Shown here piece by piece: positions 35,841 to 49,055 of a DNA stretch of 64,000 nt (the first letter of the stretch is position 1; the number at the start of each line of letters is the position of its first letter). The stretch spans positions 283,484-347,483 of the forward strand of contig PYST01000001.1 in the NCBI GenBank assembly GCA_003049485.1. Direction: 5' to 3'. Position numbers and translations under genes: made by a program. Source of the stretch: Ophioceras dolichostomum (lineage: Eukaryota > Ascomycota > Sordariomycetes > Magnaporthales > Ophioceraceae). The notes beneath the pieces are model-generated. The model made no database searches. It was given only the letters and a program-made list of their open reading frames with translations, and had not been told where the DNA came from.

Positions 35841-38030
35841 AAAGCGCGGGGATCCGGGGTCTTTCTGGGGGAAGCGTGTTGTGTCATGCAAGAACCATGG
35901 ATCCGATCTCGAAAATAAGAATGGGATGACAGAACGATTTCTGGAGGAACGGCTGCAAGGGTTCGTTCGCCACCACACCCGTTGTTCGTCCGTCTGTGGG
36001 TGGGTTGGGCGATAAAATTCCATCCATGTAAGAACATGTAGGAGAAAGAAAGAAGAGACTGAGTAAAAATTTCGAAGACCACGCGCGATCCGCCAGGGCT
36101 CTCTGGAGAGATCGGAACAGTTTGATCGACTGAGAGCGAAATGACGACACACCTTCTTCCAACATCCCTCCAGTGGATCATGGATTGATCATAGAGACCG
36201 TTTTTCTTTCTTTCTCCGTTCTCGTTCTTTTTCGCTTCCCCATAAAGCCATCACCGAGAAACGGAGAGCCCTGACTGATGGTCTGGACTCTGGGGGTTCT
36301 CCCCGCGACAGGGACGGAGATAACGCTCGCAGGCGGCCTGAGCACCCCTGCATAATACCCAAAACAGGAAGTGTGTCAACGCCGAGCGGATGTTGTGAAG
36401 TCTTGGTGCCATTGGGTCTGGGTCTGGGCCTATATCGAGATGGAGAAATGTACGAAATAAATGCCTTTCTTACTTTGCTCATCAAGGAGAGTTTCCTTCA
36501 CCTAGGTAGTCGTAGCCGCTTGCCTCTAGAGACACCATGGCGACAAGGACCGGAAGCGCGCGACAATTTAGGTGTACCTACCAAGCATGGCGAATTGGAA
36601 ATCTAACGCCGCTTGGGAATAGGAATCTAAAGAGACCAAAATTCTCAAAGAATATAAACGTAATGTCAATCTTTCTCACTGGAAAAATGCACTATATGCG
36701 GCTAGCCGTCGCCGTAGAAGACGCATATCCGGAGTTGTGTCCAGTAAGACGTAGCCGCCGTAGCGACATCCGGAGCCGATACAGGCGCCCGCCATCGCTA
36801 AAGAGAAAAGGGGGAACTTTGATTACCGCGGCGCAATGCCAGACGAGAAACCGGTCCCGCGAGGTAGTAAAAAAAAGAGAGGCCAGAAAAAGAAAAATCA
36901 ATAATACCACTACTGGATGGCTTGCGTGTGTTCTGAACCATCTCCTTCAGTTCCACGGACGACGGTCGGTCGTCGGTCGGTGAGCCCTGAGTGGCAACCC
37001 CGCAAACCGCAAACCGCAAACCGGTTTGGTTTCCCCCGCAATGGCAGCCGCCACCCTGCCACCCACGCACCCACGCAAACCCACGCAAACACATGCGCCA
37101 AACCTCCTCCGTTATGCTCCGTTTCCTAAACCTAACGTGGGTATGGGCGGACGGAGGTGGTGGGTGGGATTCGGAGTGATCTGAGCGCCCCAAGTGCCGC
37201 TGCCGTTTCCCAAGCCCTAGTCCCTGACGCCCCCTTGTCGCACTGCTGCAACCCGAGGCGGACATCCAGGGCCCGTTTTGGTGAAGGAAACCCTTCCTTT
37301 TCCCACTTTCTTGGAGAACAAGGGCCTGGGGAGTGAAAGAGGAGGGGGAAGATGCAGAAGAACAAGGGAGACAGGAAGGAGAAAAAAGGAATTTAAAAGA
37401 GATAAGGTTAGAAAAAAGATCCTCGATCTTCTTCCATGAGATCAGATCGATGGATGGAACCCTATGATGTTTACTTTGCAAGCAGTCTCTGGAGACTTGT
37501 ACATGTAAAATGCGAGGGAAAACAGGAAACTGATAGAGAGATGGGCAGACAGGCAGACAGACAGACAGATCGTCCGGAAGCCGGATAGTCCTAGAAGAGT
37601 AGCAGCAGCAGCAACAACAGCAGCACAGCAGACGAGTGAGCCTCATCAGGCCTGAACCGTATCTGATGGCTCACTTTCAAACAGCAGGATTGCGTACAGA
37701 TCACCAGAGGCCAAGGAAGAAAAAGAGAAAAAGAGAAAAAGAGGATGTACCACTGCATACCTCTGGATTATGCCGGCTGGGATCTCTGGCTGCAGTCTCA
37801 CCGTCTGAAGTTTTCCTCGGGACCAGAGAAAACACACACACATACACACAAGCCGGGACTTACACAGAACAGCGCGCATGGAAGGCAATCTCCTTCATGT
37901 CGTTTGCCCCTATCGAACTTTCTTCTTCTTGTTCTTCTTTCTCCTTTCCCTCGGATCCAGATCTGCGGATCCGGTACGGCGCATGAGAGAGGCATCGACT
38001 CTGTAGAACAGAAGCGAGGTGTGGAAGTAG

Positions 38031-38060
38031 AGCAGCAGCAGCAGCAGCAGTAGCAGTAGC
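38031..38060. repeat. (GCA)n/(GTA)n trinucleotide repeat
   Basis: GCA is repeated about seven times, followed by interrupted TAGCAG units. It lies outside any supported gene. Confidence 0.85.
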
Positions 38061-40906
38061 ATCCAGAGCAGGAGACGATGTGACCGAACCAGCAAGCTAC
38101 AGGACCGGGCACACACAACAACCTCCTCCTCCTCATCCTCCTCTAATCTCGCCAGTCGTCGTTAGCAGGTGGTTGCTCACTCACTCGCGAGTCTTTCATG
38201 TGTCCATCAGGCCAGCCGAAGTCTCGTGTGAGAGAATCATGAGGTAGGTAGGTAGGCGAAGATAGGAGGCAGTAGGTACCGAAGCAGGCAAGCGGATGGA
38301 CGAGTAGACCCTGCCCATCATATCAGCCACACAACTCATGTGCTTATCGGTCTTTTGTCCTATTTCCTTGTCTACCTACCTATCTCTTTTTCTTTGCTCA
38401 CCGGTCATGCGCGCCGTCACCAAATCAGATCGGACCAGACAGTCCCAGCAAACTACCTACCTACATTCACTCCGCATCGCATCCTCCGCAACTCCTTCTC
38501 CGGCCCGGCCCCCAAAGAGGAAGTCCTCTGCTCCCTCGTGGCAATAGACCAAATAAGAACCCGCCAACCCACCGCGAGGGCCCAAACCAAGCAAGCCAAC
38601 GGCACTGCTGCAGAAAGAAAGAACAAAAAAATTGCTTACAGACCTACAAACCTAAGTGGGACATACATACATAGAGCAAGCGGCGGGCGCAGGCACGGGG
38701 CGGGAGAGACGGATGTGGCGGGCAGTCTTCGCAGCACCAGTGATTGAGTCGAAATTGACATAATTAATATAACCCAATTAAATATCGCGATTCGCTTCCG
38801 GCGATAAACTCGGCCAGCCCAACCCACACTCCTCCCTTTCCTCTTCCGCCACCCCTGAACCCTACCTGACTGACCGACCGTAGGGAAAAGGGAGTGTGAT
38901 GTGCGTGCGCGTTGGGGTGTGTGGGTAGGTAAGGTGCTAGGTAGGTAGGTATGTTGGGAAGGAGATTTTTGTTAGGTGGTAGTAGTGTAGGTGAGGTCAG
39001 GAAAGACGACTGTCGATAGCTGCCGTCCACGTCTTTCACTTACTCTCGTCTCCCTTCCCCCTCCCCCCCTTTTCCAATCATTTTAGAAACGATTTGCATT
39101 TGCCGACGTGACAGAACAGTCTCCTTTCTCTCCTCCTCATTCGTTCATTCCTGATGGTCTCTCCTATCTCGCTTCTGAGGTTCTTGCTCTGAATCGGGTA
39201 GGTGATTTGGGCCATTCGTGATAGTATCAAAGGGGGGGAAAGGGGCGTGCGTGTATACAACCTTCTCTACCCACCCTCCTCCCCAGCCTTCGCCATCTAT
39301 TTCACCCGGCACGTGGTTTTAATATCTCCTCACACCTACCTTCTCCCCCTTCTCCCGATCAGTAGCGGCAGCAGCAGCAACGGTTGGCAACGGAAGGCTC
39401 CTCGATGCCGGCTGGCAAGGATTGGCCTTCTTTCTTTGCCCCTCCTCCTCTTCCCGTTTGCCCCCTTCCAACCACCCCTGATCGTAGGTCTACGAACAGC
39501 AAGACGTGTCAGGTGAGGGCCGTCGTTGCTCTCTAAGAGAACGGGGAAGGGGGCAGTTATCTCCCTCCCTCCTCTGTTGTTGGAGATAGATTGGGAGGGT
39601 GGGCGGCCATTGCTTAGAGAGGACGTGTGAAGGGAGACAAACAGAGAGACTGGTCGGCTCTGTGTGTGGCTGGTTGTGGCCGTTGGGCCCCTCCTCCCCT
39701 CCCCTTCCCCTCCCTCTCCAGCGGCACAATACTGCCTAAGTCTGTGGTGTCCACCAACAGGCACAGAGAATAGAGGCATTTCGGTAACCAGCGACGGACT
39801 CTGTCGACCGGGTTTTGGCCCTCGACGTACCTGCTTCCACCGCGTGCAGTTCAGGTACCATCGTCTAAGAAGTTAGGGGGAAAAAGGGAGATCTGCGAGG
39901 CACGGCCAGCCAGCCCGGGGCGGCCGCGGACGGGAGCTATTGTCAGTCGGGCGGGAAGAGAAGGGAGAACAGGAAAAAGAAAAGAGAAAAGTGGTGACCG
40001 AAAGGTAAGACGTGTGTGTCTGTCTACCAAGATGCGCAGACGCCGGCCGGGTTGCAACAGCAGCAGCAAGTACACACAGACGACGGCGGTCCACAGGGCC
40101 TGTTGGTAGCCCAAGCCAAAAGAAAAGACGAAGAAGAAGAAGAGAGAAAAAAAAGGAGGTCTGATGCTAGTGCACTGTAGCAAGCAGAGCAACTCCGTCT
40201 GCCAAGCCTCGGGTGGCGTTCACGATGCGTGCAACAGTAGCAGTGGCAACACAGCGAGCGATGATCACGCTTTGCCGGCAGGCTCCGGGGGGGATGGAAG
40301 GAAAGGGGGATGGGATGGTACAGGCCAGCTCTCGTATGAGAGGCTAGTCTGTCCTGTCTCGAAATTGGAAAGACAAAGTCTACCTTCCCACTTCGAGGAG
40401 GAGGAGCATGTGCAGCGGTAGTGTCCCTTTGTGACTCGCTTCTCTGGCTCTACTGAAGCTAAGCACCTAGGTAGGTAGTCATTGATGGTATCACGACTTT
40501 TAGTAGATGCACTCCGCCCGCGCCCAGGCACACGCCCCCCTCCCCCCTCCCTCTATTTCCTCCCTTCGTATATTGGGCACGATGGAAAGACGGGCCCCAT
40601 GCCGAGGAGGAGGAGGACCGGCACGTTCCCCCCAATAACGACGTGTTGGAAGGGGTGGGAGAAAAAAGACGGTGTGCGTGATAAGTGAGGCCACGAGGGA
40701 GAGGGAGAAAGACGTGGTCTGGCAGGCAGGGCATGTTGGGTGCGCATGCCATAGTAGGACACCATTTTAATCTAATTCGCCAAATTGGGGAACCGCTGAG
40801 CAGGGACTGACTGACCGACTGACTGCGGGTTGAGAAGTTAGTTGGTGCCTACAACTCAGACTCATGGACGAGGTTATATTTTGTCAGCTAAGGTGAGCAA
40901 AGTCGG

Positions 40907-40933
40907 GTGTGTGTGTGTGTGTGTGTGTGTGTG
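40907..40933. repeat. (GT)n microsatellite
   Basis: Thirteen to fourteen uninterrupted GT units in non-coding sequence. Confidence 0.92.
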
Positions 40934-43900
40934 CTCTGCGTGCTTCGCCAAGGAGTGAGTACGTTGGAAGGTTGGAGGTAGTGAGGGTAGAAGGACGAGG
41001 GTCAAGGGCGGGCAGGCTGGCTGGCAGGGGATCGCCCCCGGCCGGTGGCCGACGGTAGATGGATGTACTCCACCCAGACAAGCTCGCAGTGGAGTACATC
41101 GGAGGCTTCTTCTGTCGTCGATATTGTCTGTAGGTAGGTAGGTGGCGAGCGGCAGAGGCAGGCCAGGCCAGGTGTACTTGAACGCACAAGCTTGCTTTTT
41201 GCTGCCACTGCTTACCACTCGTTGTCAAAGCCAGAACCGCCCAGCGGGAGACGGCGGGGGTTTCACCATCAAAATAGCCTGCCGCCCCCGTTCAGGTGCA
41301 GCGTCCTAGCGCACGCATTTCCCTCTTCTCCCTCCGTGAGTGGGCCGTGTTCGCAACCAGAAAAAGTGCAAGTCTGTTCGATTACGGCACGCGAAAGGCG
41401 CTGAGAAAAGATCGAGGCACTCGCCATGACTAATGAGAGTATATTGTCGTGCACACTTGTCGCTGAAGTAGGTAGGTAGGTAAATTGTTCGTGCAGCCGC
41501 CCCGTCCAAGATGCGGACGGTGAATATGTACTGATTGGGGGAGTTTTGAGCAGTCGGAATGGCTAGCCTTGCTGCGTCCCCATCTCAGCCGCGTATTGGT
41601 GACAAGTTTTGTTTCGAAGCCACGGAGCACGGCTGGCTGGAGGTGGTGCACCCGCTCCGTTTTTTCTTAATCCGTTTTTTTTGGAGTGTGTGAGACCTGA
41701 AACAATCCTCCAATAGACGCGGAGCGTCCTTAAACAACGGCAATGGCCATGTGTTTGTTGGATGGACACAGGAATGCATTGTCTCTGTAGACTAAAGACT
41801 CATGGTCAGAGAGGAGGCAGGAAGGAAGACGGAGAACGGGCGATGGATGTCCGAACATACAGGCTTCTTGGCGGTCATGTGTTCTTGACATCGGCCCTTA
41901 TGCTGCCCTGCCTTGAAGGTAGCATCGAGGGGGAGCGCCAGCCGTCTGCGCGAGACTGCTAGAGCGATCCGGAAGTCCACACGTGCCTTTGCCCTCCCGA
42001 ATCCCTTGCGTTACAAGGCATCAGTGCTCTTCCCAACCAGGAAAGAAGAAGACGGCTGGGCGGGCAGTCAGTCATCAGTGAGCCAGCCGCTCCTCTGAAA
42101 AGCGAGCTCATCCGAGCTGTACCTTTTCTTTGCTCGAGATATGAAGGAGGGAGGGGCAGGCATACGACGAAATCTCGTTTGTCATGTGAGCTGCTGTGAG
42201 TGTGTGTGAAAGGGGTGTGAATCGGCATATGGAAAGATGGCAGCTACCCATATGTCCTCCTCCTGTCCGACAGAGGCACATGTATGTAGGAAAGAAGTCG
42301 GCCCCGAGAGAGAATGACAATTTGTGTGTCCATCCGTACCTACCGAGATTGGTAAGGTGAGGAGCAGACAACGAGTCTTGGTCGGCGACCCGATGGGTAG
42401 CGGAGGCAGCAAGGCAAGCAAGGGTGGCTAACGATAGTCGGGGCGACCTTCTCTCATTACGCCGTAGCGTACACACACTTTGGTTCACACTTTGTGCGCG
42501 TGCCATGTTGGGTGTGCTCTGCAGGAAGAATTTGATTGACGTCTAGGAGTTTCGGACCGTCGGCCGGGGTGGGAGGGTTTCCTCAATCTGACGCCACAGG
42601 CCAAGGCTTGCAGGGGGGTTCCATCACGGAATCTGATCCCTGTAGCGCCCTGCCGCGTGCCCGCCGTTGAGCTGGTGTGTGGCACACGTGGGCGGTAGGC
42701 TAGGGAGGGGGACGAGGGGTTGGTTAGTGGTGGTTGTTAGCGATCAATTGATGTGATTGATCCTAGCATCCCAGCATGACGAACCGACAGGGTTCAGGGG
42801 GCCCCTGAGCTGCCACTCAACGTTTCTTCGTTCTTTCTGAACCTTCTGCAGAATTGCCCGAATGGTGCTGCTGTGTGATCTCATGGAACTAACTGTCAAT
42901 TGTCATGGCCGGCATGATGCAAAGCCCCAAGACGCCAGCCATCACAACATCGGCGGCGTCGTGCAAGATTTTCTCTCACAGGGATCCTAGCCCTAACGTC
43001 ATCCATTTCCAGTGGTAACTGAGACATCCGTTGCCGACTCGCCGCTGCGGTGACGAGGCGGAAGCCACATCCGCGTGTGTGTGATGGATGACTCGGCGAA
43101 GAATTGAAATAAAAAAGCTCCGTCCATTCAACGATCCCGACCGATTCCTCCCTCCGTCCGGCGTCTGCCTGTCCGCATGATGCATGACCTTACTGGCGCG
43201 GCGCCTTTCTTTCCCAACGAGAGGTTTTGCATCTGTGCTTCTGCGTGTGCAGGCATCCAGTCTTGAGCTCGGGACCGAAATCGTTGTGCCCGGGCTTTTC
43301 TGCGGCGGTATGTTGAACAAATCTCCAAGCCACGCAAACTTGATTCGATGAACACCAACTACATCACAACTCCCTAGCATTTGAAGGTATGGCACAGCAC
43401 TTGCTGGCCATGATGGTGCTTGACAGTTGGGAAATGAGGGACTCTATTTCGACCAGTGGGGAGGATTTGATGGTACAGGCAAGTGTGTGGTGTTGGACGC
43501 AGCCAACTCACCAGCATCTTCGTCATGTTCAATTAAGGTTTGGGCTGGAGCATGAGTTCTCGGGAGTTCCTCAAGCCCGGGCGCCTGCTTGTCCTTTCGG
43601 GGATACGAATATACCTAGGAAAGCAAAAATGAGCTTCTCTGTCTGCACGCTGCAGGCGCATGTTTAGATTATCAAAGATCAATGCCGTCCCCGTCTGGCG
43701 CGCAGATACGGAGAAGTGGCTTCGTGCTATATTGTTCGTGCCTCTTTCCTGTCCATCAATCCGGGTGGTTGGAGCCGATAATCCGTCCCTGACTGGAACT
43801 GAGAAGACGTGTTGTGTTAAGTTAAGCCGCAAGTCGAGCTGCAAGGACTGGATGTTCTCCGGAAAGCAAGCGCATGAGGTTCCGTGAAATGAATGAATGG

Positions 43901-46896
43901 CGACGGGTCGTCATAGACTCGCAGTAGAACACTATGCTATACGTTCGTTGGGAGCGAGGAAAACGAGGCTCCGTCGCGATATTGGTTGGTTTCTGGTACT
44001 CGACGTGCGAAAGAATTGCAGTATATTGAACAGTCGAATCATCAGTAATGATGGTTTGCTGGTTTAGTGGTGAACTAACCCCTGTTCCGCACCAAGACAC
44101 CCCTGAAGGCCGGAGCTTTTCGTTTCGTTTCAATCTCGAAGAGCCCGAGAAACTTGCTTGATGGAGGGGTCCCTGACATTTTTCTTTGTCGCCGTCTTCC
44201 CAACCCTCTCGTCCCTATCTCGGCTCTTATTACAACACCTATTGGCCTTGTTTGGCCCATCTCGATATTAACTCACCACCACCAGCCACGAGCACAGTCG
44301 AATGGCTGGCCCTCGCGAAGCGAAAGAGGAGGGAGGCTGCAGGCCATGGCCACGGCCGGACCTGCGTCAGTCATATGCAGTCTTCCCTTTCCCTGCTACC
44401 CAAAGGTGTGGTGAACGGTTGAGTCTGGGAGCTAGCTGTGGAGGGCAGGTCGTGACACACGCGCGATATTAGGCCGGGCCTTCAACATCACCATCGTCAT
44501 CCATCGCCAGCTGACCGCTTCAAGAATTTTCCGATATGTACCTAGCTCTGGCAAGGTTCCACGCAGTGTTCTTCGTCTGGGCCGCGTTGGTCATCAGCTG
44601 GTCATACGAGGACTCTTTCATACGACACTTCGTACGGACAATCTGAAGATTTTCAATGCAAAAGATATTAACTCTTGCAGAGCTTTCCTCAACGGCATCG
44701 CGGTGTGGTCTCTGGCGACCTTTGTGTGGCGATCTACCTTCACACATTGATTGCGGTGGTACGCTACCATTGTTTTCAGCTCCTGTCCAGCACTGTCCAG
44801 CACGTAATCGCCATCACCAGACTCCATTCACTTTATATTGCCCAGGACTATCTTGGACGATCAAGCGATGCCTACAGTTCTCATTCCCCGCAAATGGCCA
44901 CTGCCGTGATTGTTGTGGTTGCTACCTACCTATCATACATGCCTCGCTCCTCTTGTCTCTTCTTGTCTCGGGATTTGGATATCGCCCCGTCGGAAGCCCA
45001 AACTGGCAAGAAGTGACACATGACGGCATTTACGAAAAAGTCGCCGCTCCCAGTGAAGCAGAGGAGGAAGAAAGCGTCGTCGTCTGATATCGCTTGCGCT
45101 CTCATCTTGGGATGCTCGTTTCGAACCAGCCATTAGCAAAGAGTGTTCGATGATTGACATCTCTAACATCCTGCTACTTCGGACGAACAACTCTTGCTCT
45201 CCCGCGTGTGGGGGAGGGACTTAGTAAAAGAAGGGCCTAGGGTTTAGCACAGGACACAGGAGATGGTATAGCACGTATAACATAGCAACAGGCACATATA
45301 ACCTGCCCTGCCGTCTTCGTTCCGTTCCTACCTAGGTTATGTTCTGGGACGTTGGCTTCTCGGCTTCTCGAAGTGCTTGGTTGGACGGAGCTGGTGTATG
45401 GTGTGGCAGAGGTTTGGTACGGAGTGGCCTTCCCCTCTCATCACCTATTCGCTTGCTTCCGTTGGAACGAGGGAGCCACGTTTTGCTCACGATGTGTACG
45501 GTGTGTGTGTGGGATATGGGTGGGATTTTCAGAGTGATTGGTCAGTGCAGGTGGTGATCGGAATAGGAAGGACGAGTCTACATACCACCCAAACAATGGG
45601 GATGTTCAGCTGTTGTCTGTTGATTAAGTGCTAAATGACATGGACTAACACCAATCGCTCCTTCGCCGGGAGCTGTCGAACAAAGCAACAAGTCCACATG
45701 GCATCGCGCGTCTCGCTGGATCACTGTGGACCGTGGCAAAGATGCAACGAGGCAAATAAAAAAGAGGAATTCGAAATTCAAGGTCCAATTCGGGACTTGC
45801 CTCTTTCATGATTGGTGCGGGCTCCTCGGCGACACTCTGACCGAGAACGCTTCGCGCCAAGCCTGTGAAGGCTTAGCGGTGCACAATAGCGTTAGGGATG
45901 GCACAGGCCACCTCCACTCCCGCCACTCCCCCATACGATCCGCTCCAGTCTCGTTCGGTCCGCGTTCGTCCAGACTCCAGATCCTCGCATACCCTCGCAC
46001 CCTCGCCAACTCTTCGATGTCACGTCGGCCCAAGACCCAAGTGGAACTTGCGAGCCGATTCTAGCTTTTCCCTTTCTTTTTGCTGCCTTCCTGGGGAGGC
46101 GTTCAGGCGCCTGGCGTCCTGGCGTCCCATGCTGATTGACGGCCTGCTGGGCTCGGCTGGGCTGGGCAGGTCGGGCGGGGTCGAACGAACGAAGATGAGG
46201 CCTGGTGCCTTCACATCGATCTTTCGTTCATGCTGACGCTTCTTCAGGTTCCGGCCGGACGGCGTCCACTTTGGCGACTCACCTGGGTGGTGCATCCGGG
46301 GATGTTTCAGCACCAAGAGAGCAGGAGATGATGGCCAAAGGGGAGAAAAAAACGCCGTGTTCCCAAAGCTGGTGTTCGGCAATATGCTACCGAGTGTGCT
46401 ACAAGTGCGTTCGCCAGCTATGGATAGACACACACGCACACACGCCTCCATCCCGTCGAGCTGCAATGCTTATGGCCTGCTTCTTTCGCTTCGGAGGATG
46501 AGGCTTGACAAGAGACTACTCAGTGCTCACTCTCTCCGGAATACATGCCCATCTATCTTTGTCTGTAGGGCTTCTGGGGTTCCTATCTGGGGAACTGGGG
46601 TCCCGGCCGACGGCTTGCCAGCGCCGCCGCCGCCGCACACAAGCAGCAGCGCCAGCGGGACTCAACGGGACCCCAGCGGCAATAACCTTGCCTTTCGTGC
46701 AGGTCGTGGTCACATCCCTGCTCTCTCTTCCCTCTCTCGCCCTCTGCACTTGTTCCTTTCTCTGGCTCGAAAAGCGGGACCGTCCAGGAGCTACGCAGGA
46801 AAAGTGTGACGCTGGAAGCAGAACGATGTGGGCAGCAGCTGTGGGCAGTAGTGGCTAGCAGCAGCACGACGGGAGGGGAGGGGAGGGATCACAGCG

Positions 46897-46915
46897 CAGC
46901 ACAGCACAGCACAGC
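46897..46915. repeat. (ACAGC)n pentanucleotide repeat
   Basis: ACAGC is repeated three to four times in the gene-poor region before the xyr1-type gene. Confidence 0.75.
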
Positions 46916-47285
46916 TCCAGGGTAGGAGAGACAAAATTAAAGCCCTCACTCGCTCGCTGGCTCCCTCTGAATCCATCCATGGTCATATTCGGGCTCACGT
47001 TCTTAGTTCACTCACACATATACACACACTCTCTCTGCACACTTTTGCTGTGTTCTTCCCATCACATCCTGCCCGCCTCCCGTCCCGCCGCCGCCCATAT
47101 TGTTCTCTCAATATAAATGTGATACCTCGATATTGCCTCCGAAGGAGACGGGCACGCAGCGCTCGCCAATCGCGGCCGGCCTGATCATCGAGTGAACTCC
47201 TCTAGCTCATCTCCAGCAGCCTCCTTCCCTCTCTCTTTGTTCAACTTTGCATGCATGCCAAGCCTACGGTCGTAGTCGCAGGAAG

Positions 47286-47303
47286 TGCTGCTGCTGCTGC
47301 TGC
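47286..47303. repeat. (CTG)n trinucleotide repeat
   Basis: About six CTG units in non-coding sequence roughly 1.8 kb before the xyr1-type start codon. Confidence 0.8.
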
Positions 47304-48674
47304 GAGGAAGCAGGAACGAAAGCTGGGGACAATTACCGACCTAACGTTGCTGCTTCGATTTATTTTATTTTATATTCATTCTTCTTAGTCTTGGTCCTTT
47401 CTGGTTTGCTCTGCGGATTTGGGATCCCTCGGCCCTTTTGGATCGGCCTGCCTTCCCTCCGCTCCCCTCGTCTCGTCCGGAGGGGGGCAAGGGTAAGCAT
47501 CTATCTCGTCTCAGACGGCAGACATACTAGGACAAAACAAAAAGGTTGCGACAAACAGCAGATACCGGCCCAGCCATCACAATATCACCACTCTCGAACG
47601 GAAACCGCCTCTAGACGGCTGTCGTACTCATAGCAGAGCCAGCACACGGCAGGCGGCTGCAGGGAGCCGAAGGAGGCGATATCTTCGATACGAGTTCACA
47701 TCGCCTTCCCACCATCCTCTGCCCCCATTTCAACGCTGGCTATCTGCCCGATCGTGAAGCCTTATAGGAAGCTCGACAGTACGCCCAGACCTACCTACAC
47801 CACAAAGCGGTACTCTCATCTCGTTTTCATGAACGTGAACCCTAGCCACACGAAGTGGTGTGGTCTCGAGCAGGCCTAGATCCTTAAATCAGACTTGCAT
47901 CGTCGTTGGCTCCGGCAGGCTTCTCCAGAGTAATAAATCGCCGGCGGCTGGTTGGTCTGTCGAGAGCGGGAGAGTCGTCAGGTATGGCCTCCTTCATCCC
48001 TTCCCCAGCTTCTGAGTCTGGCTTCCTGTAATCTTCGTTGATTGCTGCCCACACCCCTGCCAGCCGTCCCCGTCGCCCGTGGCCACCTCACAGTGGATGT
48101 CCTCTTTTTTGCTTCCTCCCACACCTCCTGTCCTCCACCACCCCATCCCTTGTCCGTTCACTCCATCCTTGTCTCCCCCCCCTCCCCAAATCCATCCCTT
48201 CCTCTCTACACCCTAACCCCGCCATGTGGTATTTGGCCATCGTGCAGATACAGTGCCACTAGCTGGTAATGGTTTCTTGTCGTTTTCTTCTGCTGCTGGA
48301 CCCGATGCCCGTGCCGTGTGGGCCATCAACCATCAACCGGTGGTGGTGATCTTCTCCCACTGTTTTGGGGTCCGTCAATGCTGGCCAGCATATCATCATG
48401 CTCATGCCTCGCCTTGCTTCTCGTTCCTTTCCCCACAGTCCAGCAGCACCTAGCACTTTCGGTCCGTCCAAGTACCGTTCGTCCACTGACCAAGAACCAA
48501 GACGAAGGTACCTTCCGTTACCTGCCACCTCAGCACGTCGCCTCCGGATCCCGACGTTCGCCAAGCCAAGTCCAGGCAAGCAGGCAGGCAGACGAGATAT
48601 TCTATAGAGCGCCGTCATCTATAGATATCTTCACCTTCCCGCCTCTAGAGTCGAGGGAGCTGGCCTTCTCGTCT

Positions 48675-48680
48675 GGCTAA
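48675..48680 (+). promoter_or_regulatory. Possible XlnR/Xyr1 binding site (GGCTAA)
   Basis: GGCTAA is the known core recognised by XlnR-type regulators. It stands about 380 bp before the start codon of the xyr1-type gene itself, so autoregulation is conceivable. A single six-base match is weak evidence. Confidence 0.3.
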
Positions 48681-48803
48681 TTTCAGTCAACACACACTCA
48701 TCTCTACTCTCTTTATTCCCCCTTCTGTCAGACATAGCTAAGCTTCAACCAACTGTCCTCACTCGTTCGAAGTTGGCTGTCTTTTCTTGTCTTTTCGCGA
48801 CAC

Positions 48804-48810
48804 TATATAT
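48804..48810 (+). promoter_or_regulatory. Possible TATA element of the xyr1-type gene
   Basis: TATATAT stands about 250 bp upstream of the ATG, followed by a CT-rich stretch. The sequence from here to 49055 has no ATG, which fits an untranslated leader and supports 49056 as the first start codon. Confidence 0.35.
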
Positions 48811-49055
48811 CTCTCTATATTCTGTCTATTCGTCTTTCTCTTCACGATACTGCTTATTAGCTAATATCGCTACGCTACGCATCGCCACTTCGTCCTCCCC
48901 CCAGCTCTCTTCAGCTCTCTTCAGCTCTGGATCCTCTTTCTTCCTCACTTCGTCCCACCTCCCAGGCGCTCGGCTATCCAGGCCAGAGCCACCAGAGCCA
49001 CCACAATACGACCTTCCACCTGGGACCATCGCTGGCTAGCGCCCCCGACGTAACC

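Larger units (their letters stand above)
31999..49055. other. Very long gene-poor region upstream of the XlnR/Xyr1-type gene (17 kb)
   Basis: No gene could be assembled. Long frames such as 35322-36152 (-) and 36798-37646 (-) are products of CA/GT and GCA microsatellites and pyrimidine tracts. A single exon-like C-terminus may lie at 33089-33190 (-). The region holds GT, GA and GCA microsatellites (35793-35840, 38031-38060, 40907-40933, 47286-47303), and CCTAGGTAGG-type motifs near 36500, 38243, 38930-38951, 40465, 41131, 41468 and 45328. The right end is pyrimidine-rich and likely contains the xyr1 promoter and leader. Confidence 0.55.

Noticed and set aside
35322..36152. 276-codon minus-strand frame
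   Set aside because: It runs through the GT/GA microsatellites (coding THTHTH) and pyrimidine tracts and has no protein-like domains.
36798..37646. 282-codon minus-strand frame
   Set aside because: It begins with a Cys run from a GCA/CAA repeat and contains simple sequence; no motif or splice partner.
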